The position numbers were made by a program, and so were the translations under genes. A stretch of DNA of 22,647 nt from the NCBI GenBank assembly GCA_964405335.1, contig CAYONP010000090.1, positions 1 to 22,647 of the forward strand, read 5' to 3'. Source of the DNA: CAYONP01 sp964405335. GTDB taxonomy: Bacteria > Armatimonadota > UBA10988. Below are positions 6,910-15,760 of this stretch, in pieces (position 1 is the stretch's first letter; every line of letters starts with the position of its first letter). The notes beneath the pieces are model-generated. The model did not search any database, was not told the origin of the DNA, and worked only from the letters and a program-made list of their open reading frames with translations.

Positions 6910-9900
6910 ATGAGGACCATCATCCGCGGACCGTACTACCGCCTGACCGCCTGGCTCTGCGCCGTCGCGTTGACCGCGGCCCTGCTGCCCGCCCCCACCG
7001 CGCGCGCCGCCGTGCTGCCGCGCGTGGCCGTGGTGCAGGTGACCGACACCAGCGGCGCGCAGGTGCAAAACCTCGGTGCGCGGATGGTCTCGGCGCTGAG
7101 CATGAAGCTGTTCGAGACCGGCCAGTTCGAGGTCATTGGGCTCGAACAGCTTGGCCAGGCGGCCGGCTCGGTGGGCATCACCGGTCCGGTCGATCCCGAG
7201 GTTGACGGCACCAAGCTGTCGCTGCTCGCCGCCGAGCTGGGTGCCGATTTCCTGATCCTCGCCGACCTCACCGATGTGCAGGTCGATGTCGGCCAGCAAC
7301 TGGCCGCCATCGGCGCCCAGGGTCAGGTCTACGACCGGCTCGCCCAGGGCGTGGTGACCACCGCGACGGTCAATGCGTTCAACGTCCAGCGGACCCAGAG
7401 CGAGGCGGTGCTGGTCGACGACGCGTTGGACCAGACGGCGTTCGAGCTGATCAAGACGCTGGTCTCGCACCTGGCGCTACGCGGGCGCGTCCTCTCGCCG
7501 CCGCTCGAAGACCATGTGCAGGTGAGCTTCGCCCAGCCCGAGACGGTGCGGCTGGGCGCGATGGTCTCGGTCCTGCGCGAGGGCCTGCTGATCGCGCGGG
7601 TCAAGCTCGAGGACAGCCTGCCCGGTTACGCCAGCGGCGTGGTGGTCGAGCGGATCCGGCCGGAGCTGGCGATCCGCCCGAACGACGAAGTGGTGCTCTA
7701 CCGCCAGGGCGACGGCCGGCTGCTGGCCATGGATCCCGACGCCGACCCGAACAAGGACCGGCTGCGCGCCGATGAGCGCGGGCGAAGCAATGCGACCACG
7801 CTGTGGGCGGTGCTCGGCGGTCTGGCGCTGATTGCGCTCGGCGTGTGGGCCGTCACGGCCGGCAACGAGAGCCGCAGCGACGCGCGCACGCCGCAGCCGA
7901 TTGCGCCGACCAACGGCGCCGTGCTGCGGGTCGACGCGATCAACCGACTGGTCACCCCGGTCGACTTCGTGGTCACCGCGACGAAGAGCACCGACACCGT
8001 GACCTTCCAGATTGCCACCGACCGCGGCTTCACCGCGCTCGAGGTCAGCCAGAGCGAGTTCGGCGAGGAGACGGCCGGCGGCGGTGGCGGCGGTGGCGGC
8101 GGACAGGACGAAGCGGTCGAGGAGCCCTCCACCCGGTTCATCTTCACGCCGGTCGCCGATGAGCCGTTCCTCGCGCCCGGCACCTACTTCTGGCGGGTGA
8201 TCGCCAGCTCGGGGACCGAGCAGCACATCTCGACGGTGTTCACCTTCACCGTCGCCGGCCCGGGCGGCGGCGCCGGCGGGGCGTTCCTCCGCTCGCCCGA
8301 CACGGTCAACGCGTTGAGCGGCAACCAGATGGTCGAGGTGCAGTGGACACCGGTGGCCGGCGCGCAGGGTTTCCAGGTCTTCCGGCGCATCCTGACCCCG
8401 CGCCTGGACGCCGTGGCGCGGACGCGGACGTTCCGGCCGGGCGGCGGCACCAGCGCCTGGGTGCGCGGGCTGACCAACCGCCGCTCGATCCGCGGTGATC
8501 GGCGCACCACGGCAGCCCGGACCACCCGCCAGGCGGCCGAGCTGGCCGGCTTCTCGCTGCTCGCCGAGACCGACGGCGACACGCTGAGCTACACCGACGC
8601 CGCGGTGCTGAACGGCACCGAGTACCAGTGGCTGGTGCTGACCAAGGACGCCGCCGGGCAGGTCACGCCGCTGAGTGAAGCGCAGGCGACCAGCTTTGCC
8701 ACCAGCACGCCGCTGAGCAACGCCGCGCCGGCCGCGCCGAGCAACCTAACGGCCATCCCGGGCGACGGTCAAGTCATTCTGACCTGGACCCAACCCGTCG
8801 AGACCGACCTGGCCGGCGTGCAGATCTTTCGCGCCACCTCGGCCAACGGCAACTTCATCGATGTGACCAACAACCTGGTGGTCGACGACGGCTCGCCCGC
8901 GGCGCAGGCGCTGTCGGCCGGGCCGGGCGATGTCAGTGTCACCGACCGCGGCCTGACCAACGGCGTGACGATCTTCTACCGCATCCGCTCGGTGCAGCTC
9001 ACCGCCGAGATCAACGGCACGCTACGCGGCGGGCTGACCAGCGGCCTGAGCCCGGCGGTCGAGGCGACGCCCAGCTCGGCGCCGCCGCAGGAGCTGCAGA
9101 TCACCCAGCCGCCGAACGGCTCGACCATCGACGCCGATCGACCGCAGCTCGCCTGGCGCGGGGTGCAGAGCGCCAGTCTGTACACCGTGCAACTGGCCAC
9201 CGACAACCTGTTCACCAGCGGGCTGATCACCACCGAGAGCACCGAAACCGAGCTGATCTACCCGGCCGGGCTGCCGGCCCTGGCCGTCGGTACGCTGTAC
9301 TTCATTCGCGTCGGCGTGTTCGACCAGGCCACGCAGCAAACCCGCTTCGGGCCGACCTCGAGCTTCACCCGCGGGGCGGTCGGGCGGATCACGACGACCA
9401 TCCGCACCACCGTCGGCGGCGCGGCGTTCAACGGCGCGACGGTGACCGTCGACGGCGCGCAGCAGACCGATCTCACCCCGAGCGAGGTGATCCTGGCGCC
9501 GAAGACCGGCAACGCGCCCTACACCATCGACGCCAGCTTCACCGACAACGACGGCGTGCGGTTCGAGGGCACGGCGAGCTACCGGCCGGGAATCGATCCG
9601 CCGACGGTGAGCATCGCCCTGGCCAACGTCGGCACCGCGCCGGTGGCGCCGACGGGGCTGAAGGTGACCGGCCAGACCGACCGGCTGGTGCTGCGCTGGA
9701 ACCCCGACCCGAACCTGCTCGACGCCGGTCCGCAGCCGGGCAACGTGGCGGCCGAGTACAGCATCCGTCGGCGGGCCAACACCGAGGAGGGCCAGTTCAC
9801 CGAGATCGCGCGGGTCACCGGCCCGGCGGTGCGCGGCGCGGTCGAAGAGCTGCTGTTCACCGACTTCAACGTGCAGACCGGCGTGCGCTACTTCTACCGC

Positions 9901-10362
9901 GTGTTCGCGGTCGGCGGCAACGGTATCGTCAGCATCGCCTCGGTGACGACCAACGGCGTGGCCGGCGTCGGCACGCTGCAGACGCTCACGCCGCAGGAGA
10001 ACCAGTCGTTCGGCTCCGAGATTGAGCAGGGCGGCAAGAGCTGGCAGTCGGTGATCGACTTCGCCTGGAATCCGGCGGCCAACGCGACTCGGTACATCTT
10101 CGAGGTCGGCGTCGACCCCGAGCTGAACGTCCTGCTCGAGGACGGCAACGCGTTGATTGCACCGAGCGATACGCCGCAGGCGACCTACACCATCGGCGAG
10201 GCGGCGCCCGACGGGTTCGTCTTCACCGGCCCGACGGTGACCTTCGAGCTCTACTGGCGCGCGACGGCGGTCGATGCCGAGAACCGGATCATCAACCAGA
10301 CCGAGGCGCGGCGCTTCTTCGTCATCGCGCCGACGCTGGCGCCGGAGCCGGACGACGGGTAG
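6910..10362 (+). CDS. CsgG-like domain protein with transmembrane segment and FN3/PEGA-like repeats
   Basis: 1150 aa. A hydrophobic signal (about 1-34) ends TARA. A CsgG-like alpha/beta domain follows (about 36-225, starting RVAVVQVTDTSG, with KLFETGQFEVI and LGADFLILADLTD), then an FlgT-C-like segment (about 226-278, with GAMVSVLREGLLIARVKL and IRPNDEVVLYR). Residues 297-319 form a clear membrane helix (TTLWAVLGGLALIALGVWAV). Next come a beta domain interrupted by nine glycines, then FN3 or FN3-like units near 607-715 (AAPSNLTAIPGDGQVILTW), 730-825 and 911-1020, with a PEGA-like unit at about 827-905 and a final beta domain to 1140. The ATG at 6910 is chosen over a TTG at 6823 because it starts the signal peptide and follows GAGG (6901-6904). 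CsgG relatives act in the envelope in secretion or lipoprotein complexes. The C-terminal repeats suggest adhesion or scaffold work. Confidence 0.85.
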   Translation: MRTIIRGPYYRLTAWLCAVALTAALLPAPTARAAVLPRVAVVQVTDTSGAQVQNLGARMVSALSMKLFETGQFEVIGLEQLGQAAGSVGITGPVDPEVDGTKLSLLAAELGADFLILADLTDVQVDVGQQLAAIGAQGQVYDRLAQGVVTTATVNAFNVQRTQSEAVLVDDALDQTAFELIKTLVSHLALRGRVLSPPLEDHVQVSFAQPETVRLGAMVSVLREGLLIARVKLEDSLPGYASGVVVERIRPELAIRPNDEVVLYRQGDGRLLAMDPDADPNKDRLRADERGRSNATTLWAVLGGLALIALGVWAVTAGNESRSDARTPQPIAPTNGAVLRVDAINRLVTPVDFVVTATKSTDTVTFQIATDRGFTALEVSQSEFGEETAGGGGGGGGGQDEAVEEPSTRFIFTPVADEPFLAPGTYFWRVIASSGTEQHISTVFTFTVAGPGGGAGGAFLRSPDTVNALSGNQMVEVQWTPVAGAQGFQVFRRILTPRLDAVARTRTFRPGGGTSAWVRGLTNRRSIRGDRRTTAARTTRQAAELAGFSLLAETDGDTLSYTDAAVLNGTEYQWLVLTKDAAGQVTPLSEAQATSFATSTPLSNAAPAAPSNLTAIPGDGQVILTWTQPVETDLAGVQIFRATSANGNFIDVTNNLVVDDGSPAAQALSAGPGDVSVTDRGLTNGVTIFYRIRSVQLTAEINGTLRGGLTSGLSPAVEATPSSAPPQELQITQPPNGSTIDADRPQLAWRGVQSASLYTVQLATDNLFTSGLITTESTETELIYPAGLPALAVGTLYFIRVGVFDQATQQTRFGPTSSFTRGAVGRITTTIRTTVGGAAFNGATVTVDGAQQTDLTPSEVILAPKTGNAPYTIDASFTDNDGVRFEGTASYRPGIDPPTVSIALANVGTAPVAPTGLKVTGQTDRLVLRWNPDPNLLDAGPQPGNVAAEYSIRRRANTEEGQFTEIARVTGPAVRGAVEELLFTDFNVQTGVRYFYRVFAVGGNGIVSIASVTTNGVAGVGTLQTLTPQENQSFGSEIEQGGKSWQSVIDFAWNPAANATRYIFEVGVDPELNVLLEDGNALIAPSDTPQATYTIGEAAPDGFVFTGPTVTFELYWRATAVDAENRIINQTEARRFFVIAPTLAPEPDDG
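8077..8103 (+). repeat. Poly-glycine microsatellite (9 Gly)
   Basis: Three 9-bp units (GGCGGCGGT twice, then GGCGGCGGA) encode nine glycines at residues 390-398 of the CsgG-like protein, followed by an acidic stretch. It is a flexible linker within the first beta domain and a slippage-prone tract. Confidence 0.8.
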
Positions 10363-10372
10363 TCCGCCCGTC
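10354..10372. terminator. Possible bidirectional hairpin at a convergent gene junction
   Basis: GACGGG (10354-10359) pairs with CCCGTC (10367-10372) around a 7-nt loop that contains the stop codon of the CsgG-like gene. It sits in the 15-bp gap between two convergent genes. The stem is short and no T-tract follows on either strand, so terminator function is doubtful. Confidence 0.3.
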
Positions 10373-10377
10373 ACGCC

Positions 10378-11976
10378 TCAGTGCATCGGGTAGACCTGGT
10401 TGCCGAAGCGGAGGCCGGTGAGCCGGCCGCCCTCGAGCACCAGCGCGGCCGTCTCCTGGCCGTCCTGGAGGTAGAGGTAGACCGTGTTGCCGACGACCTC
10501 CCAGGTGCCCGGCGTCTCGGAGGTGCTGCCCACGTCGCCGCCGCTGAACGAGAGCGTCTTCTGGCAGCGGCCGTTGGCGTAGAACTCGTACCAGGAGTAG
10601 AACGCCCCGCCGGCGTGCGTCTCGCTGGTGCTGAAGGTATGCCCCGCAATCGCCGCCTCGGCCTCGCGATTGCGCTCCGGCGGCTGCGGCTTGAGGCTGG
10701 CGAAGATCCGCTTGGTGCCGGGCAAGAACTCGGCCACCCGCGGCTCGGCAATCAGACCGACCACGCCGAGGTACCAGTCGCGCTTGATCACCAGGCCAAT
10801 CCAGACCAGCAGCGGCTTGCCCCCGCCGGTGCCGGTCCACTCGACCACCACGCCGGGCACCTCGTCGACCATCACCAGGCCGGGATCGGACCGCACGCCG
10901 GTGATCTCGATCCCGCTGCCGGCCAGCATCTGCCGCACGTCGGCCTCGTGCTTGCGGAAGACGTCGACCGGCGACTGGTCGAGGTCGCCGTCCTCGAGCC
11001 TGCCCCAGGTGAGCAGGACCACGGCGTCGCGCGCCTCGCCCTGGCGCAGGCCGGGGTTGATCATCGCCCCATCGGCGGCGCTGGCCTCGACGGTCCAGCC
11101 GCGCGGCAGGTCGGCGGTGAAGTAGCCCTCCGGGTGCCGCTCGGCGGTCACCGGGCCGTCGTAGACGTCGGTCAGCTCCGCCGGCGCCGGCCGCGACGGT
11201 CCCTCGGCGGCAGCGGTGGTGCGGCGGAACGGGATGGTCGGCTCGCCCTGCTGCAGCCGGAGGGTCAGGTTCAGTGTCTCGCCGGCGAGCTCGGCGGTGA
11301 AGCGCAGGAAGTGCTCGAACTCCCGCGGCTCGCCCTCGCCGGCCGGGGCGATCTGGACCACGCCCTGCAGCCGCCCGTCGGCCAGCTGCCCGACCAGCGC
11401 GCCGGTCTCGCCGCCGATCTCGATCGCGCCGCGGACCCGGTCGGCGCCGTCGGCCTCGATCACCAGGCGCACCGGCCGGCCGTCGGCGCCGACGGCATGG
11501 AACTCACCGACATACGGCGCCACGGGCGTCGGCGGCGGGATGGCCGGCCCGGCGGCCTCGGCCTCGACCCGCTGGAACGCCACCCGCGCCGGCTGCTGGG
11601 CGAGGTGGAGGGTCAGGTCGATGCCGTTCTCGGTCAGCTCGGCCGCGAACCGGACGTAGTGCTCGAACTCGACCGGTTCGGCGCCGCCCGGGTCACCGAT
11701 GGCGGCCCGGCCGGTGAGCTGCCCGGTGTCGGCGTCGAGTTCGCCGGCCAGCGGCACGGTGCCTTGCGGTAGGGTCAGCTCGCCGAGGATGGCCCGGCCC
11801 TCTTGTCGGAGAGTGAGGGCGAAGCGCTGACCATCGGCCTCGTAGACGTAGTGGCCGACGAACCGGCTCGGTTTGGGTGGCCGGGCGAGGGCGGAGTTGA
11901 TCCGATCGGCCAGCCCGCCGTCGGCGACCGCGGGACCGGCGAGGAGGAGCAGGGCCAGGACGGTGGCACGAAGCAC
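10378..11976 (-). CDS. Exported multi-domain beta-rich protein with duplicated N-terminal module
   Basis: 532 aa. The signal peptide is MLRATVLALLLLAGPAVA. Residues about 38-255 are two copies of a roughly 110-residue beta module. Each copy has a G(E/A)L or G-rich barrel-like pattern and a matching closing segment: FEHYVRFAAELTENGIDLTL in the first, FEHFLRFTAELAGETLNLTL in the second. Residues about 285-425 resemble PsbP/DUF1795-type domains (GYFTADLPRGWTVEAS, then FLPGTKRIFASLKP). The last about 95 residues form another small beta domain (YSWYEFYANGRCQ, PGTWEVVGNTVYLYL), lipocalin-like in style. It starts with GTG, supported by GGGAG at 11983-11987 on the minus strand. It is the only minus-strand gene, convergent with the CsgG-like gene and divergent from the cyclase operon. 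No catalytic residues are recognised; periplasmic or surface binding is likely. Confidence 0.85.
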   Translation of the reverse strand: MLRATVLALLLLAGPAVADGGLADRINSALARPPKPSRFVGHYVYEADGQRFALTLRQEGRAILGELTLPQGTVPLAGELDADTGQLTGRAAIGDPGGAEPVEFEHYVRFAAELTENGIDLTLHLAQQPARVAFQRVEAEAAGPAIPPPTPVAPYVGEFHAVGADGRPVRLVIEADGADRVRGAIEIGGETGALVGQLADGRLQGVVQIAPAGEGEPREFEHFLRFTAELAGETLNLTLRLQQGEPTIPFRRTTAAAEGPSRPAPAELTDVYDGPVTAERHPEGYFTADLPRGWTVEASAADGAMINPGLRQGEARDAVVLLTWGRLEDGDLDQSPVDVFRKHEADVRQMLAGSGIEITGVRSDPGLVMVDEVPGVVVEWTGTGGGKPLLVWIGLVIKRDWYLGVVGLIAEPRVAEFLPGTKRIFASLKPQPPERNREAEAAIAGHTFSTSETHAGGAFYSWYEFYANGRCQKTLSFSGGDVGSTSETPGTWEVVGNTVYLYLQDGQETAALVLEGGRLTGLRFGNQVYPMH

Positions 11977-12103
11977 GGTGATCTCCCGCGCCGCGGGGCG
12001 CTGAGGCCGACAACGCAGACCAGTATGGGTTCATTGCCACCATCCGGTTACGGCCGGCCGGTGACAAAGCCGCTTCACGAGCGGGCTGGCGGGCGCGGGC
12101 GGA

Positions 12104-12133
12104 TTGACAGCCCGGATCGCGGTCGGTTATACT
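12104..12133 (+). promoter_or_regulatory. Near-consensus sigma70-type promoter of the cyclase operon
   Basis: TTGACA (12104-12109), 18-bp spacer, TATACT (12128-12133). The predicted start near 12140 gives an 18-nt leader with only a weak GGCGGG (12145-12150) before the ATG at 12158. The intergenic region 11977-12157 also holds the minus-strand gene's ribosome binding site; I see no convincing minus-strand promoter. Confidence 0.82.
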
Positions 12134-12157
12134 CGCCGCGCCTCGGCGGGCCACACG

Positions 12158-15100
12158 ATGAGCTTGCGGTGCGACCAGTGCGGGGCGGAGTGCGCGGCGG
12201 CCGCGCGGAGCTGCGACGCCTGCGGTGCCAGCCTGGTCGTGACCTGTCCGCTCTGCCCCTTCGAGAACCGGCTCGGTGACCGCTTCTGTGGCGGCTGCGG
12301 AGTCGAGTTCGCGCGCCTCGACGGCGATCTGGCCGCCGACCTCGACGAAGCCAAGCGCGACGAGCTGCGCACCGTGACGGTGATGATGGCCGACCTCGAC
12401 GGCTTCGCCGCGCTGGGCGAGTCGCTCGGCCGCGAGGGCGCGCTGGCGGTCATGAACCAGGTCCACCAGCGGCTGGCCCAGCGGCACATCGTCGACGCCT
12501 TTGACGGCTACATCGACAAGTTCCTCGACGGCGACATCATGGCCCTGTTCGGCGCGCCGATCGCCCACGAAGATGCGCCCGAGCGAGCCGTCCGCGCGGC
12601 GGTGCGGATGCACGCCGAGCTGCGCTCGCTGCACGACGAGGGGGTCATCCCCGCGGGCACGCCGCTGCGCCTGCGGATCGGCCTGAACACCGGTCTGGTG
12701 CGGGTTGGTGGCGTCGGCGCCGGCGGGCGAATCGAATACACCGCGATGGGCGACACGGTCAACCTGGCCGCCCGGCTGATGACCGCCTGCGCGTGGTCGG
12801 ACACGCTCATCTCCGAACCGACCTGGCGCCGCGTGGCGCGCTCGTTCGAGCTGGCCGAGCGCGAGCCGGTGACGGTCAAGGGCAAGCGCGAGCCGCAGCG
12901 GATCTGGTCGGTCCTGGCCGAGGCACGTCGGGCGGCTCGGATCGAGATTGCCAGCCAGGAGGGAATGGCGCGGCTGATCGGCCGCGACGAGCTGCTGGCC
13001 GAGCTGCGCGCGGCCTATGCGGCGGCCGCCGGCGGCACCGGGCGGGTGGTCGGCATCTCGGGCGAGGCCGGCATCGGCAAGAGCCGGTTGGTCTACGAGC
13101 TGCACCAGGCGACCGATCCGGCGACCTTCCTCGAAGGCCGCTGCTTGAGCTACGGCGAACACCTGAGCTTCACGCCGGTGCGCGACGTGCTGGCCACCGT
13201 CTGCGGCGTGACCGATGCGCAGAGCGCCGCGGAGCGGCGCGAGCAGGTCGAGTCGACCGTGGCGGCGCTGGGATTGCCGGCCGACACCGCCCCGCCGCTC
13301 GGTTTCCTGCTCGGCCTCGAGTTCGACGACGCCGAGTTTGGCCGGCTCGAGCCGCGCGAGGTGCGCGAGCGGTTGCGCGAGTCGTTCGTCGCGCTGCTCG
13401 CCGCGCTGTCGCGCCGCCAGCCGTTGATCCTGTTCGTCGACGACCTGCAGTGGTGCGACGTCGACTCGCTCGAGCTGTTCGATCACCTGGTCGAGCAGTG
13501 CGCCGACTTGTCGATGCTGGTCGTTCTGGCCTATCGCCGCGACTTTGTGCATGACTGGGACCGCCGGCCTCACTACGTCGGCCTGCAGCCGCGGCGGCTC
13601 GACCTCGACGAGACGCGGGCGATGGTCGGCTCGCTGCTCCAGCGGCGCGGCCACATGCTCGACGACCTGCGGGTCGACGACTCGCTGGCCGAGGCCTGTT
13701 TCCACAAGTCGCAGGGCAATCCGTTCTTCATCGATCAGACGGTCAGCGCGCTGCTGCAGCGGGCCGAGCAGACCGGCCGGCCGACGGTCGACCTGCGCCG
13801 GGGGCGGCTGCTGATCGCGGTTGCCGAGCTCGACGACCTGGTGCCCGACAGCGTGGAGGAGATCCTTCTCAGCCGCATCGACCGCCTGCCCGCCGCGCCG
13901 CGCACGGTGCTACAGGCGGCCAGCGTGGCGATGATCGGCCGCTGGTTCCGCCACAGCACGCTGGCCACGGTGCTCGACACCGCCGAGCTGGACGACGACC
14001 TGGCGCTGCTGCAGCGGCGCGACCTGATCCGCGAGGAGCCGTTCGACGGCGGCGACCGGTTGTTCGTCTTCGAACACGCGCTGGCCCGCGACGTGGCCTA
14101 CAACGCGCTGCTGCGCGCCGAGCGGCGGCGGCTGCACGGCCTGGTCGGCGAGTACCTCGAGCGCCACTTCGCCAGCAGTCTCGAAGCCTACCTCGACGAC
14201 CTGTCGCACCACTTCTACCACTCGGACCACGCCGATCGCGCGGCGGTCTGGCTGCCGCAGAGCGCCGAGCGGGCGGCGCGGCGGTACTCGAACCAGCAGG
14301 CCAAGCTGTTCTATCGCCGGGCGATCGAGTCGCTCGACCGGCTGGCCGGCGCGCAGCCAGGCGATGTCGCCCGGCGCAAGCTGGTGGTGCTGAAGGGCCT
14401 GACCACCGTCCAGTCACTGACCGGCGACCCGGAACTGGCCACCAGCGGCGAGCAGCGACTGGCGCTCGCGCGTGAAGCGGAGGACCGCGAGGCGACGGTC
14501 GATGCCTCGTACATGCTGGCCCGCTTCTACACCGAAATCGGCCGCTTCGCCGACGCCCAGGCGGCCTATGAGGAGGTCCGGCGCGGATACGTCGCCACGG
14601 GGCAGTGGGATGGCGCCCGCGACGCCGAAATGGGCCTCGGCCAGCTCTGCCAACTGCAGGGCCGGGCGCGAGCAGCGCTGGAGCACTTTGCCGCGGCAAC
14701 CGAAATCCAGGTCGAGCGGCTGCCGTTCGATCCGTTCGGCACCTGGATGCAGTACAACAACCTGGCCGCGGCGCACCACGAGCTGGGTGGCATCGCCGCC
14801 GCGCAGGAGGCCATCGACCGCGCCGACCAGGCGCTCGCCGCGCTCGACGAGGGCGACCCGTTCCGGCTCCGGCTGCAGTCCTACTCGGCCGGCAACCGTG
14901 GCAACGCCCTCGCGGCGCTGGGCCGGCTGCGGCCGGCGCTCGACGAGTATGCCAAGACGCTGGCCGATGCGACGGCGACCGGCGAGCGGATTGTCGAGAC
15001 CGAGGTGCGCTGCCGCATGGGCTCGGTACTGCTGCTCACCGGCGAGTTGATCGCCGCGCGCGAGCATCTCGACGAAGCGCTCGAGCTCGCCCGCGAGGCC

Positions 15101-15760
15101 GGCCTGACGCGCTGGGAAGTGGCGGCGCGGGCCGGGCTGGCAGAGCTGAGCCGGCTGCTCGGCTATGCCGACGCGGCGGCCGCGCAGTTGGCCCCGGCGC
15201 GCGAGCTGGTCGAGCAGGCCGGCGACCTGGCCGGCGCCGAGGAGCTGTATGCCGCCGAGGCGCGTCTGGCGCTCGATGCCGGCCGGCCGGCCGCGGCGGC
15301 CGAACGGCTGGGCGACGCCCACGACTTGGCGCTGCGCCACGACCGCGAGCTGACCCGCATCGGCCTGCTGCCCGAGCTGGCGGCGGCTGCTCTCCGCCTC
15401 GGCCGCCGCGACGAGGCACGCCGGCTGGCCGAGGCCGCCGAACGCGCCGCCGCGGCGGAGGGTCTGGCGCTGGTCAGCGCGGCCGCCGGCCGCCTGCTCG
15501 CCGAGCTGGCCGATGACGACGAGGCGGCGTTGGCGCTGCTCGAACGCGGGCTGGAGCTGGCCGCCGAGTGCGAGGCGGTCGAGGCGCAGCTCGACCTGCT
15601 CGGCTACCGCGCCGCGCTGCTGCTGCGCTGGGACCCGCAGGGCGCCGGAGCCGACCTGCACGCCGCCGAGCGGCTGCTGGCGGCGGTCGAGCCGTGCGCC
15701 GGCGAGGGCTACGTGGCCGCGGCCCGGGCGCGCCATCTGACCGCGCTGGCCACGCCATGA
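12158..15760 (+). CDS. Zinc-ribbon / class III adenylate cyclase / AAA ATPase / TPR signalling protein
   Basis: 1200 aa, cytoplasmic. The N-terminus is a double zinc ribbon with CDQC and CDAC, then CPLC and CGGC. The class III cyclase domain spans about 70-260. D79 (MAD-L-D-G-F) is the first metal Asp. K121 and T195 (YTAMGD) are the class IIIb adenine-selecting pair, and N202/R206 (NLAAR) are the transition-state residues. The second metal site reads K121-FLDGD-126 where the norm is KxxGD, so the Asp is shifted by one. An AAA_16-type NTPase follows with Walker A G302-EAGIGKS and Walker B LILFVDD (D428-D429). From about 700 to the end the sequence is helical, Ala/Leu/Glu-rich and TPR-like. The expected reaction is ATP to cAMP, gated by the NTPase/TPR half. 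The start at 12158 follows the promoter; a GTG at 12104 lies in the -35 region. It overlaps the next gene by 4 bp. Confidence 0.93.
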   Translation: MSLRCDQCGAECAAAARSCDACGASLVVTCPLCPFENRLGDRFCGGCGVEFARLDGDLAADLDEAKRDELRTVTVMMADLDGFAALGESLGREGALAVMNQVHQRLAQRHIVDAFDGYIDKFLDGDIMALFGAPIAHEDAPERAVRAAVRMHAELRSLHDEGVIPAGTPLRLRIGLNTGLVRVGGVGAGGRIEYTAMGDTVNLAARLMTACAWSDTLISEPTWRRVARSFELAEREPVTVKGKREPQRIWSVLAEARRAARIEIASQEGMARLIGRDELLAELRAAYAAAAGGTGRVVGISGEAGIGKSRLVYELHQATDPATFLEGRCLSYGEHLSFTPVRDVLATVCGVTDAQSAAERREQVESTVAALGLPADTAPPLGFLLGLEFDDAEFGRLEPREVRERLRESFVALLAALSRRQPLILFVDDLQWCDVDSLELFDHLVEQCADLSMLVVLAYRRDFVHDWDRRPHYVGLQPRRLDLDETRAMVGSLLQRRGHMLDDLRVDDSLAEACFHKSQGNPFFIDQTVSALLQRAEQTGRPTVDLRRGRLLIAVAELDDLVPDSVEEILLSRIDRLPAAPRTVLQAASVAMIGRWFRHSTLATVLDTAELDDDLALLQRRDLIREEPFDGGDRLFVFEHALARDVAYNALLRAERRRLHGLVGEYLERHFASSLEAYLDDLSHHFYHSDHADRAAVWLPQSAERAARRYSNQQAKLFYRRAIESLDRLAGAQPGDVARRKLVVLKGLTTVQSLTGDPELATSGEQRLALAREAEDREATVDASYMLARFYTEIGRFADAQAAYEEVRRGYVATGQWDGARDAEMGLGQLCQLQGRARAALEHFAAATEIQVERLPFDPFGTWMQYNNLAAAHHELGGIAAAQEAIDRADQALAALDEGDPFRLRLQSYSAGNRGNALAALGRLRPALDEYAKTLADATATGERIVETEVRCRMGSVLLLTGELIAAREHLDEALELAREAGLTRWEVAARAGLAELSRLLGYADAAAAQLAPARELVEQAGDLAGAEELYAAEARLALDAGRPAAAAERLGDAHDLALRHDRELTRIGLLPELAAAALRLGRRDEARRLAEAAERAAAAEGLALVSAAAGRLLAELADDDEAALALLERGLELAAECEAVEAQLDLLGYRAALLLRWDPQGAGADLHAAERLLAAVEPCAGEGYVAAARARHLTALATP

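Noticed and set aside
12034..12039. Possible minus-strand -10 for the beta-rich protein gene (CATACT on the minus strand, near 12030)
   Set aside because: No -35-like hexamer lies 16-19 bp upstream, so it was not called as a promoter.
11693..13705. Minus-strand open frame of 670 codons
   Set aside because: It spans the divergent promoter region and the catalytic core of the cyclase gene, whose + frame is unmistakable.
15568..15756. N-terminal extension of the membrane pseudohydrolase into the cyclase gene
   Set aside because: The extension is an Arg/Ala/Gly-rich shadow of the TPR region. The ATG at 15757 starts a signal peptide with the typical ATGA overlap.
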